DNA from: Uranotaenia lowii
Taxonomy: Eukaryota; Arthropoda; Insecta; Diptera; Culicidae
Direction: 5' to 3'
Length of the DNA stretch: 64,000 bases
NCBI RefSeq assembly: GCF_029784155.1
Contig: NC_073693.1
Span: forward strand, 159,283,519-159,347,518
In this document: positions 10,607 to 22,640 of the stretch, one piece after another
How positions within the stretch are numbered: position 1 is the first letter of the stretch
Layout: each line of letters starts with the position of its first letter
Made by a program: the position numbers and the translations under genes
The notes under the pieces: generated by a model
What the model saw: only the letters and a program-made list of their open reading frames with translations
Told to the model about the DNA's origin: nothing
Databases searched by the model: none

Positions 10607-13119
10607 ACCGGGGTTATCTCAAGTTATTCACAGCTTTGAAGTTAGGACATATTTTTACTGCATTTTAGGCTAGTAAGCAATTATATTTGTTGAAGAGGAT
10701 CCTAAGGTATATATAACAGGAAGGTTACAATCATGGAAAATCTAGTAAACCATGCTTTAGGGGCCAAGTTCCGGTATTAGTTAATAACGAAATTAACTAA
10801 ACTAAATTTCAGTATTGGGTCAACTCATAAACTTTGCACTTTATTAATTAAATTGATTCAGAAAAGTTTCATAATAAAATTTGATAAAAAGAAGTAAAAT
10901 ATGGGTTTTTTTATGGGTTAAAATTTAATTTTAAAAATTTTTGATGTAAGAAACGACAGTAGTGATTTTAACCATCTACTGCATAAACTATGAATCCGTT
11001 GAGTAAAACAAATTAACTAATTTAAAAATAAGCAATTAATGCAAAAAATTGTTTTTTTTTTCAACAGTTAAAAAAACAAAAAATAACTCGAGAAAATATA
11101 TGGGCTCGTATGCAATAGAGATAAAAAATATAAAAAAGTGATACAATCACTCATGAACAATTGGGTCTTAGTGTATTTTTTTTTTCAAACTTCGTAAATG
11201 GTAATTAAGTTTTATCTAATGATGGGCGAAGGATTTGAAAAACAATGATTTTTTAACAACTTCTGAAAATGTTTGCTAAGCAGAGCCAATTGCAGAAATA
11301 GTAAATTTATTCATTGGTTTTTCCCTAAGCCAAGCCCTTTTCAGCTGAAACCCGATCCAATTTCCTCACTTCAAAGTAACCAAACAGAGTAATAGCTTAC
11401 ACTTTTACGCTAGCTAGACCCTAATCAGTTGCCTCAAAATGCCGACATGGTTCATTTGTCCGAAAAAAATCCAGTAAAAAAATACAATACAAAAAATACG
11501 GCCTAGTAGAAGAAAAAAAGAAAAAAAAATCATCCACCGAAATCTGGGCCCGGCAATTAAGAAGCCCTTGTGGAACGTGAAACCGGGAGGCACATTCTGT
11601 ACCTAGTGGAGAATTTATGTCCTAACTGGGACCTTTTTTTTGGTTCTCCTCCCGGAAAATTTTCCTGCCAAAGGAAATCGTGAAGCTACTTTTCGGTAAT
11701 GTTATCTATATTGCAGTCTTTGTTGTGAGCAGCTGAAATCGCACTGTGTAGGTATCTATAAGGTTTGGTATCATAAATTATGTTCATGGCCCTAGGGCGT
11801 GGTTTTGAAGAAATCTACTCGTTTTATTCGTGCAATGTCAATGAGTAAGTGAAGTTATATTTTATCTCTATTACCTTCGTCTATAAACAACTGTAACACG
11901 TGTGTTATGACGATTTGTTTCGATATCGATACAGCTGTTTTGGAAGATTTGTGAACCCAATTTCATAAACAACATACTTTATTTGTTCTGCTGCTGTGCA
12001 AACGGATACAAATTCCAATGTTGAACTGATTCCTTCTTTTTTTTTTTGGTTGGTTATTCCATCCATTGATCAATCGATATGCTTTAACCATCGAATTTAT
12101 TTTTCAACATCTTACAAGAGTGATGATTCGAAATCGATTCTTAAGAATCCGGTGGAGATAAAAGGCCGATGTTCTTAATGCTAACTCATTTTTTCTTCAT
12201 GGAAGCGAACAGAATGGACGTAAGATTTATATCTCAGTTTTTCGCCTTTTCTCGTGACTCGAGACATACCACAGACTGTTGAGATTTATACGAGACTTAA
12301 GCGGAAAAGATAAATAAAAACAAGTCCCGGAGTGAACCGTTTTTTACTTCCTTTCCGCTTATCTGGTTTCTAGTTTTTGCTTCCTTCTTTTATGCACTGA
12401 GTCCTGTCATCGAGCTCGATATAGCACAGAATCGATCGAACGTAATGAAAAGTCAGCTGTACCGAGCTCGAAGATTGGGGCTTGAATATTCTTGTCATCG
12501 TAACTGCAGGATAAATTTGAGTTGTGAGCGATGACGAGCAACAGTGAGGAATAATGGCTTTTTTTTATTTCATTTTTCGCTACTTACCAATCGAAGTTTG
12601 AAGGATCGGAAATTGATGAGTCATTGAATAATTTATAAATTCATTAACTAAAGAGACACTCTTTTTTCTCGCTCATACTGAAAAGTTTTGAAGTTTGATC
12701 TGCCATGATTCGACGAAATCAGTGAAACGATTCTTCTCTTGCACCGGAAATGTTTTTGCAATAAAGCTCATGTTTTGATCGATGAACTTTTTTTTTTTAT
12801 TGAGATGTTGCTTTCAAGAGCAATGATTTTCATCAAAACCACTAATGCATAAACAATTTGCTTATATGAGCTAACTGCTCATCACATAACTTACACACAA
12901 CTTCAATTGGAATTGAGTTGCTACAAAAAATACATTTTTTTAATATTGCAAATCAAAGGAAATATCTAAATGTTGGAATAAACATACAAAAGAACAATAA
13001 GCATTCATAAAACTTCTGGTACTAACAGGCGCGGCCCTAGAACTCGCTCTAGAATTTACTAAGTTTTAATAATCGACCAATTGATGAAACAACACACTGC
13101 CCCCTCTTTCTCCAATATG
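10607..13119. other. AT-rich intergenic DNA
   Basis: No gene, RNA gene or inverted repeat is recognised. A slightly less AT-rich patch lies at 11530-11660 and another, with several short palindromic sites, at 12180-12560. Neither has coding character. Confidence 0.4.
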
Positions 13120-13127
13120 ATCTAAAT

Positions 13128-16100
13128 CAGGAGTGAGCAACCTTTTGAAGCAACGGGTCACTTTTAATTTGAAATTCTTCCGGCGGGCCGTATCAAAATA
13201 AAATTTAATATTTATAGTATAAGAGATGTTGAGCAAGGTTTCAAAATTATTGTAAAAAAAATTGTAATCAGATTTGTCAATGTTACAGTTTACATTTTTG
13301 ATTCCAGAAAAAATTTACAGGTTTCATAAATTTTAAATTTGACTCAAACACCTCTGGGACAGGCTTTCTAAGGCTGAATCATAACAATCATATGACTTTG
13401 GTAATGCGGATGTCTAATTTTTAAGCTAAATGACTCCTTTTAATCAATGCACAATGGGGAAAAAAGTGTACAAACCGCGAAGAAATTCAATATCTTTCGT
13501 GCTACATGACCAAAATCTATGGAAATATACTTTCCTTTCGTGAAAATTTCCGGAAAATCGATTGGACATAGTTTCAAACTCCGTACAAGCTTACGAAAGG
13601 AGATATAATGCCTTTTTAACCCCTAATTCCCCTATATTTTGTAAACATTCCAGAAAAACACTGATTCGAACCAGAGAATTTTGAACGAAAACAGACCTAT
13701 CGTGTGTAATTTTTTCTGAGGAATCGAACGAAGGCTGTTCTGGCCACCGCACGCTTCAGAAAATGGAGTTATGGCTGTTTTTACCCTCAATTCCCCTATA
13801 TTTTTCGATTATTTCAGAAAAAAGCAAATTCGAACTTGTAAATTTTGAACCAAATGGGTTGTATCTTGTGTGATTTTTTGCGAGAAATCGAATGAATGTT
13901 GTTTGAGCCCCCGCACGCTTTGAAAAATGGAGTTATGGCTGTTTTACCCTAAATTCCCCTCAATTTTTCAAATTGTTAAGAAAATGCATGTTCGGACTTG
14001 AAAATTTTGAACCTTTTGGGACGTATCATGTGTGATTTTTTCCGAGGAACCCAATAAAGGCTGTTTGAGCCACCGCACGCTTTGGAAAATGAAGTTATGG
14101 CTGTTTTTACCCTCAATTCCCCTACATTTTTCAATAATTTAAGAAAAAAAGCATGTTCGGACTTGAAAAATTTGAACCAAATGGAATGAATCCTATGTGA
14201 TTTTTTCCGAGGAATCCAACGAGGCCTATTTGAGCCACCGCACGGATAAGGAACAGGATTTAAGGCTGTTTTACCCTCAATTGCCTAACATTTTTGAAAT
14301 AGCTCAAAAAAAGCATGTTGAGACCAGATAATTATGAACCAAAAGTAAAGTATTTTGTGGAGTTTTTTCCGAGGAATCGAATGAAGGCTGTTTGAGCCGC
14401 CGCACGCTTTGGAAAATGGAGTTATGGCTGTTTTTACCCTCAATTCCCCTACAGTTTTCAATGGTTTCAGAAAAAATCATGTTCGGACTTGAAAATTTTG
14501 AACCAAATGGGTTGTATCTTATGTAATTTTTTCCAAGGAATCCAACGAAGCCTATTTGAGCCACCGCACGGATTGGAAACAGAAGTTATGGCTGTTTTAC
14601 CCTCAATTTCCCTACATTTTTCAAATAGCTCAGAAAAAGCATGTTCGGACTCGAAAATTTTGAACCAAATGGAACGTATCATGTGTGATTTTTTTCGGGG
14701 AATGCAACGAAGCCTATTTGACACACCGCACACATCGGAAACAGGAGTTATGGCTGTTTTACCCTCAATTCCCTTTCATTTTATCAAAAAGTTCAGAAAA
14801 ACCATGATCGGACTTGAAAATTTTGAACTAAACGAGACTTATCTTATGCAATTTTTTCCGAGGAATCCAATGAAGCCTGTTTGAGCCACTGCACGCTTTG
14901 AAATAGTGAGTTATGGCTGTTTTTACCCTCGATTCCCCTACAGTTTTCAATGATTTCAGAAAAATTGCATAAGATAAGTCTCATTTAGCTCAAAATTTTC
15001 AAGTCCGATCATGATTTTTCTGAACTTTTTGAAAAAATGAAAGGGAATTAAGGGTAAAACAGCCATAACTCCTGTTTCCGATGTGTGCGGTGTGTCAAAT
15101 AGGCTTCGTTGCATTCCTCGAAAAAAATCACACATGATACGTTCCATTTGGTTCAAAATTTTCAAGTCCGAACGTGCTTTTTCTGAGCTATTTAAAAATG
15201 TAGGGAAATTGAGGGTAAAACAGCCATAACTTCTGTTTCCAATCCGTGCGGTGGCTCAAATAGGCTTCGTTGGATTCCTTGGAAAAAAATACATGAGATA
15301 CAACCCATTTGGTTCAAAATTTTCAAGTCCGAACATGATTTTTTCTGAAACCATTGAAAACTGTAGGGGAATTGAGGGTAAAAACAACCATAACTCCATT
15401 TTCCAAAGCGTGCGGTGGCTCAAACAGGCTCCATTGGATTCCTCGGAAAAAATCACACAAGATACGTCCCACAAGATTCAAAATTTTCAAGTCCGAACAT
15501 GCGTTTTCTTAACAATTTGAAAAATGTAGGGGAATTGAAGGTAAAACAGCCATAACTTTATTTTCCGAAGCGTGCGGCGGCTCAAACAGCCTTCATTCGA
15601 TTCCTCGGAAAAAACTCCACAAAATACTTTACTTTTGGTTCATAATTATCTGGTCTCAACATGCTTTTTTTGAGCTATTTCAAAAATGTTGGGCAATTGA
15701 GGGTAAAACAGTCATAACTCCTGTTCCTTATCCGTGCGGTGGCTCGAATAGGCTTCGTTGGATTCCTCGGAAAAAATCACATAGGATTCATTCCATTTGG
15801 TTCAAATTTTTCAAGTCCGAACATGATCTTTTCTTAAATTATTGATAATGTAGGGGAATTGAGGGTAAAAACAGCCATAACTTCATTTTCCGAAGCGTGC
15901 GGTGGCTCAAACAGCCTTTATTGGATTCCTCGGAAAAAAATACACAAGATACGTCCCAAAAAATTACATATTTTCAAGTCCGAACATGCATTTTCTTAAC
16001 AATTTGAAAAATTGAGGGGTATTTAGGGTAAAACAGCCATAACTCCATTTTCCAAAGCGTGCGGGGGCTCAAACAGCATTCATTCGATTTCTCGCAAAAA

Positions 16101-17822
16101 ATCACACAAAATACAACCCATTTGGTTCAAAATTTTCAAGTTCGAATTTGCTTTTTTCTGAAATAATTGAAAAATATAGGGGAATTGAGGGTAAAAACAG
16201 CCATAACTCCATTTTCTGAAGCGTGCGGTGGCCAGAACAGCCTTCATTCGATTCCTCAGAAAAAAATTACACACGATAGGTCTGTTTTCGTTCAAAATTC
16301 TCTGGTTCGAATCAGTGTTTTTCTGGAATGTATACAAAATATAGGGGAAATAGGGGTTAAAAAAGCACTATATCTCCGTTCGTAAGCTTGTGCGGCGTTT
16401 GAAACTATGTCCAATCGATTTTCCGGAAATTTTCACAAAAGGAAAGTATATTTCCATAGATTTGGGTCATTTAGCACGAAAGATATTGAATTTCTTCGCG
16501 GTTTGTACACTTTTTTCCGCATTGTGCAATGGTTTGCATGATTTGCCTATGAATTTTTTGAAAATAGCATCACACATAATACAAGTTAACAAAATTCACA
16601 TTTTCCGAGGTGCAAGGAATCTCAGAACTGATTTTGACTTATTCAGGGGCGCAGAATCCAAATATGTGTTCAATTATTTTTTTTGTCAGCTCTAGTTTTC
16701 GAGATAACTTAAAAAAATAGGTAAAAAATTAGTTTCAATTTTTGGCCTTTTTTTGACAAAACTGTTAAATACAAATACTTATTGACTGAATGATCAACTT
16801 TAAAAAAAAAACCACGAGTAATTTAGAATTCTGAGAAAAAAAGATATGGAAGTTTTCTTTTTGCTATCCAAACCCGCCAAAATTGCAGTTTCAACATACT
16901 TGCTGAAAAAATAAAATCTTCAATTCAAGAACATTCTTTAATGAGGTCAGAAGAAGTTGTTATCTTATTTTTTGAATTTCTATAAATTGTAGAATTCAAT
17001 TTTTGAAAGCGTTGTATTTGTGAAACAAGAATATCTTTACAATATCTGAGTCCTTGATTGAAAAAAGGGTAGTAAATTGATTGAAAATCAGCTTTTCATT
17101 GTATTGTAGGTTAATTGGTTTATCAGTTATGAAAGATCGATTTTACCCAAAATAGATCAATATAAAAATTTCCATACGGCATATTACCGAAACTATGTAG
17201 AAGCGATAGCCGAAAAAATGTTTTGAACAAAGGACGTCAAACTCTAACAAAATCAGTTGAAACAAAGGCTCCAAAAATGCTGTTTCACTGTGTAATCGTT
17301 ACAAAATTTTTGGTTTGAATCACAGAATTACAGACATTGTTTTTGTCGAGATATCAGAATTTCGCTGAGTTCTATCGATAAGAAATCTGTAATCGTTAGC
17401 CCAGTTTTTATTATAAAATTTAACTTATTTCTGTCATTAATCAAGAACAAAAATATTTCACTTCATCATACAATTTGAACTTTGTTTGAAACGAAAATGA
17501 AAGTCTTAACTACCTCCTTTATAACGTGTTTCCGATAAACAAAAAGAACTCAATAAAAAGCTCAAATCCTAAAGTCAACAATCTGGATGATTATGGAAAA
17601 AAATGCAACTGCAAACAAGTTACGTGCATATCAAGTTATTGATATATCATGTCATGTTTTTGGTTAAGTAGGGACTGCAATTTTGTTTTTTATTTTATAA
17701 TTAACAATCTTTCGTAGAAAAAAAATCGTGAAATAAATTTAATTTTAGATAATCTCCGCGGGCCGCACAAACATGTCTCGAGGGCCGCATGCGACCCGCT
17801 GGCCGCGGTTTGCTCACCCCTG
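13128..17822. mobile_element. hAT-type non-autonomous element, 8-bp target duplication
   Basis: The 4695-bp element is flanked by perfect copies of ATCTAAAT (13120-13127 and 17823-17830), the 8-bp duplication typical of hAT transposons. Its ends are inverted: the left begins CAGGAGTGAGCAACC and the right, read inward, CAGGGGTGAGCAAACC. Both continue with an AGCGGGTC-like and a CGGGCCG block. No hAT transposase frame exists inside, so it must be mobilised in trans. The interior 13447-16532 is a palindrome of tandem units. The remaining flanks (13200-13440 and 16540-17740) are AT-rich without recognised features. Confidence 0.85.
13447..16532. repeat. Large palindrome made of ~163-bp tandem units
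   Basis: A unit containing GTTATGGCTGTTTTACCCTC, CCGAGGAATC and GCCACCGCACG recurs in plus orientation, with its ATGGCTG anchor near 13771, 13935, 14097, 14262, 14424, 14587, 14749 and 14912. A diverged first unit lies near 13610. The same unit then recurs inverted, with its anchor near 15064, 15224, 15388, 15550, 15712, 15875, 16037 and 16201, and a diverged last one near 16364. Steps are 160-165 bp. Individual variants mirror each other (14749 with 15064, 14262 with 15712), so the arms are a true inverted copy and not independent arrays. The outermost ~90 bases (13447-13540 and 16438-16532) are non-repeat inverted sequence. Open frames here are artefacts of the repeat. Confidence 0.9.
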
Positions 17823-17830
17823 ATCTAAAT

Positions 17831-20552
17831 GATTAAGTACAGGTATGTTAAAATAATTAGAAAAGAATTTTAAACTTTTTGAACCTATTTTCATTTAAAC
17901 TAATTTCTCTCTAAAATTTTCCATGCGAGCAAATGTTGAGAGAATGTAGATTTTCATATTTTGTATACTAGGGAAAAAGAATCGACTTGTGAGCTTATTT
18001 AAGAATCTTTCATTCCAAATGTCATTTATAAATGAAAATAAAACACTTGTTGAATTCCAGAAAATTAAAAGAAAATTATTAATTGTCTATATTTCCTGAG
18101 CTTCTTCGTAACAACGCAAAGTTAACACAACGAAATTTTAAAGCTTTTGATGATAATTGCTTTAAATTTAAAACTCATTTTGAAACTTTCATTTTTTAAT
18201 AATTATGTTATATTTTCCTGAAAAGTGATTCGAAGATATAGTGATGCTGAATTTCACTCATTGGCAATTGTGTCGAAAAGTTTTGTTTCTAAATCTTAAA
18301 TTAATTCTTAAAACAAAATCATGAAACACGATTCTGAACTCTGGAATTTTTGGAACTTGTTTTGCTTTCGATTTTCAAGCTCTCATTCTAGTGTTTAAAA
18401 TTTATTCAATTTGAAGCGAATCAAATCCAATTTAAACTCTTCGTTCTGAATAGTAAAAAATGTGCAACCAAAAATATATGAATGTTAATGTTAATGTTAA
18501 TTTTTTTTTTCTTAAATCCTTACACATTTGGAAACAGCTCTGAAATGTTACAATATATTGAATAAAAAGATTTTGATTCAAATGGTTAACTTCCTCGATG
18601 ACTGCGAGTAGTTTAGACTTCTGAAAAAGGTAAAATAAGCAGTCTTTTATTATTTTTCCCAGTTCCACGAAAATTCATGAATTATCGTAAATTTTAATAC
18701 GAAATACCGTTTGCATTTTTTCACAAAATTGTTGAATAAATCAATCTAATATTTAGCCTTGTTATGTCTGTATGTCCTCAACAAAAGCGGAAATTGAACG
18801 CAAAAGAGGGACAAACTTTAGAAAAAAAATTCAGGTAAACTCGGGTTTTTCGTGAGAAAGTTTCAATAAATTTAAAGCTATGATCATTTAGAATCCGGTC
18901 ATTAAATTTTGATGATGGATACATAACTAGAGTTTGAATAGGCACAATTTCGGCTGCTTTGCGTTTGTTACAAACTACCTTGTAAGTATTTTTTCAGATT
19001 TTCAAATCTATGAGTTTTCGAGATATTTACGATACAGAAGGATATGGTAAACATTATTTTGCAGAATCACTTTGGAATTTCTTTATTGTCGATTTGATAA
19101 CTCACTTTTAAACTTTATCGCAACTATTTTCCAAGACTTGTAGTTATTGCGAATAATTTAATACATACCCCAAACAATGCAGAAAATTTGTTTTTGGGAG
19201 CAAAAAGTGTTGCCCGACTAGCAGACAATCAGAAAATAACTATTATTTAATGGGCTTTTCGATAAATCACAAACTATACAACGGTTTTGACGCAATGTGA
19301 TAGATGTGTTCTGATAAACAAAGATATTTTTGTAGAAAACCCGAATTAAAGAGGTCAAATTCTTTAAGATGCCTGCCCGTGAAATGTTTTCAATCAGATT
19401 CTAAATGTTTTTACAGGTAAAATCGTGTAAAATATTATGATTTTGTAAAGATTCTGCTTCTGCGGTAAAAATAATAGATCCAGGTGGCCATAACTTTTTT
19501 ATTTTGAAATTCCCGATTTTTTTCCCGGTATTCTTGGTCAAAATTTTAAGGTTTTTCAAACTTTGACTGTCCATTTTCGTCGGAATATAGCAAAAATTTT
19601 CAACTTATTTCAATGAGTTAGTTGTTTCATAATACTCAAATCATTGAACACTTAGACAAACTCGATTCTGTTTTAAGGTTTTCATCACAAGTTTTAAAAA
19701 TAACAATGCGTTATGGGTTTTTAAATCATGTTCACAAACATTTAAAAATGGTGTGTTAAACGGGACTTTTCAATTAATCATTCGTTATGTGACATTCTAT
19801 TCTTTTTCGATAAGTTACAGATACCAAAGGTGTTACGTGTTCAGAGATTAAATACCTAGTTATTCTAGTTTCAAAGAAACAATGCTTAAAAGATCCGCAA
19901 GTTTTAAAAAGCAATAGAAAAAATGCAACAATATGTAACATCATTGAAGAACATTTATGAGCTTTCTGGGTCAAAAATTCAAATTCCATTAACAACTTTG
20001 TTGAAGACTGCGATTTTTTGTACTTATGATTTAAAAAATTGATTCATTTTGATAAAAAAAAATTCCAAAATATCATTAAATTCTCATATCCACTTGACTT
20101 TGATAAATAAACTTAAAGGACACCTCAGTTTTCTCAAAAGCTTCAACTTCTCTCGGGCTTTGAAAATCATTGTTGATCATCAGTTGATCATTGAAACCTT
20201 CAATTTGAGTATCTTAGAAATGTGACAAAATGTTGCTTGAAAACTTCTCATGTTAATCTTTGAATCTCAAAAACTAGAGCTAGCTTAAACAAAAAAACCA
20301 TACTACATATTTGTAAATGTCGCCCTCAAATTAGTCAAAATCCGCTCCCAACAGAAAGAAATAGTAAGTCAAAATAATAATTTTTATTGCAATAATTTTA
20401 TTTGTTACCATGGGTCTTTTTTAACATTCAAATTCAAGGTTTGTTTTCTTGAATGCTTCACTCAAAACACACATAAGATTTTGGTGTAAGTACCATGCAA
20501 TGTTGAATCATTTTAACATTTTCAAAGAAATTACATAGTGTCTTCTGTTGAC
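17831..20552. other. AT-rich intergenic DNA
   Basis: No gene or structured repeat is recognised, apart from a four-copy GTTAAT microsatellite at 18482-18501. Confidence 0.4.
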
Positions 20553-20556
20553 TTAA

Positions 20557-21720
20557 CACTAAACACTTATCAGTGCTAAACATACCGACACTTTGCATAT
20601 ACCTATTCATACCGCGAGCGGTCAAATGACGGCAAACACCGTTTTCGCTAAAACTCCCTTGTTTCTCAACCGATTTCTACCAAATTTATAGTTTTGAAAA
20701 GCTTATAACTCGACTCAAATATGTTTCTCAGACAATTTTCAGTTACAATCAATAACTTTAAAGTTATTTACAGTACAAGAAAAATTTTATGAAAAAACAT
20801 GCTTCAGGACAAAGGTTGTAAATCAGTTACTAAGTGCTTGAAAAAAATTTCACTTAGTGCCTGAGAAAGCTGAAGTTACACCACTAGAACCGGTATGAAA
20901 CAAGCTTTCTTTTGCATATAGTTTCATTGCCTAAACCTTACGTTAACGTACTCAAAATCCAGTGCAAAGCTAAGCTTAGGTGTAGGAATTGTCTTAGAAA
21001 ATCCAAATTGATAAAAAATTCGAAAAACAGCTACCTTTGAAAAGTCGTCATAAATTATGTACTTCGTATTTCAAAAAATCTAAAGATGCCAAAATGTGAC
21101 AAATTACGTCTACTTTTCAATTCACTTTTTCAAAATTTTCTACTGTAACAGGAACAGCTTTGGCGGTTGATTGATTGAAAAGTACGGGTTTTACACAACT
21201 TTTTTACATTTTTTGTGGCCATGATCTTAGAAAATTTTCAAAAAAAATTTCCATATGTGCAACATATAGCTTCTAACTTCAGCTTTCTCAGGCACTAAGT
21301 GAAATTTTTTTCAAGCACTTAATAACTGATTTACAACCTTTGTCCTGAAGCATGTTTTTTCATAAAATTTTTCTTGTACTGTAAATAACTTTAAAGTTAT
21401 TGATTGTAGCTGAAAATTGTCTGAGAAACGAATTATAAGCTTTTCAAAACTATAAATTTGGTAGAAATCGGTTGAGAAACAAGGGAGTTTTAGCGAAAAC
21501 GGTGTTTGCCGTCATTTGACCGCTCGCGGTATGAATAGGTATACCACATACGTTATTCGAAAACCGTAACACTTAAAAAAAAATTAAAAACGCAAAAATA
21601 CTTGCATTTCAAAAACAAAAATAGTCCTGTCGTTAAATTTGCGAAAAAACAATTATATAAGGCGTAATCATCGTTTAAAGTTCAAAAACCGTCATTTGAC
21701 CGCTTCCGGTACGTTTAGTG
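20557..21720. mobile_element. TTAA-flanked, piggyBac-like non-autonomous element
   Basis: TTAA occurs at 20553-20556 and 21721-21724, directly outside inverted CACTAAAC termini. TTAA duplication is the hallmark of piggyBac elements. No transposase frame lies inside. The right subterminal sequence has CCGGAAGCGGTCAAATGACGG in inverted orientation. The left end has an insertion or rearrangement between the terminal CACTAAAC and the corresponding motif. Nearly all of the interior is the foldback at 20600-21541. Confidence 0.55.
20600..21541. repeat. Foldback with ~280-bp arms, TA-flanked
   Basis: The left arm (20600-20880) and right arm (~21270-21541) are nearly exact inverted copies, starting TACCTATTCATACCGCGAGC. 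TA lies outside both ends (20598-20599 and 21542-21543). The middle (20885-21265) is not repeated. The subterminal motif GCGGTCAAATGACGG is shared with the enclosing TTAA element, so the two structures are related and not merely nested by chance. Confidence 0.8.
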
Positions 21721-21779
21721 TTAAACACACCCTCATAAAAAAGTTCATAAAAATTCAGTGCAGTGTGATTAAAAAATGA

Positions 21780-22640
21780 GTTAGTGAGAGGGGTACTCTC
21801 AATACTTGCGGATAGCGACTAGCGCAGAAGGACCAGCCAGGTCGAGGGGCCAGCCACCAGCCAGAGGATCACCGCAGAGGGCCAGTGAACTGATAAAGCG
21901 CAGCGCAGAGACCAGCCAGCCTGGAAGTTCCACCAGAGGTCGAGTGCGGGGAGGTTCTTGGACCGAGAGGGTTACTCTCGATGCCGTCACGAGTTACGCT
22001 GTGGTTAGCAGCGTGATTTCATTTCCGACGGCCGGGGGGAGGACTCTCGGCATCTGTCACAGATGGAGATTAGCCAGGGTTGGAGGTTGGAAGAAGCTGC
22101 TTGTCGAGAGGGTTACTCTCAGTACAGTACAGTACAGTACAATTTTTCTGTGGCTTTTAAGGAGGTATTTTTAACGACGGTTAGTTGCCAGCAAATTTAG
22201 CAACACAGAGTCCGGATTTTTGTAAACATCAAAGAGTTGGAGTCGAAATGATCATTCTCGTGCTTTGTAGCTGTACTGCGGTTAGTATTCGGGGTGGTTC
22301 GGGCGACGGTTAGTCGCTAGCGAATTCATCCACCTCTTGATTTTTGCGGCATTTAGGACGAGTGCTGTCGATCGAAATCTGGTTACCAGAACACAACACT
22401 CAAGATATGTTGTACGATCGCACGCTGAGGTTAGCAGCCACCAGAGTCAACGCAAGATTCGCGATTCTGGTGCCCGTCAGCGTAGGGTGCGAAACGAGAG
22501 CGACTTCGAGGGTAGCAATGACGACCATGACGATGATGGCCAAGATTCCGTCAATCCGGAACTAGCTCTGAGACGCAGACGGCGATTCAGAGCTACTCAG
22601 CGTAGATGAAGAGCTACCTCAAATCATCAACAAAATGAAG
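21780..22640. other. GC-rich island with a repeated GAGAGGGTTACTCTC palindrome
   Basis: This block stands out from the AT-rich DNA around it. The near-palindrome GAGAGG(G/T)TACTCTC occurs near 21787, 21967 and 22110. CGACGGTTAGT occurs near 22177 and 22305, and an AGTAC microsatellite at 22126-22141. A frame at 22337-22609 gives an arginine-rich and acidic peptide ending in RRRRRFRATQRR; no family is recognised and codon use is not convincing. A TTGGTCCGT sequence near 22800 could be a primer-binding region after a long terminal repeat, but no second repeat or Gag-Pol frame was found. A promoter or exon of a host gene is another option. Confidence 0.35.
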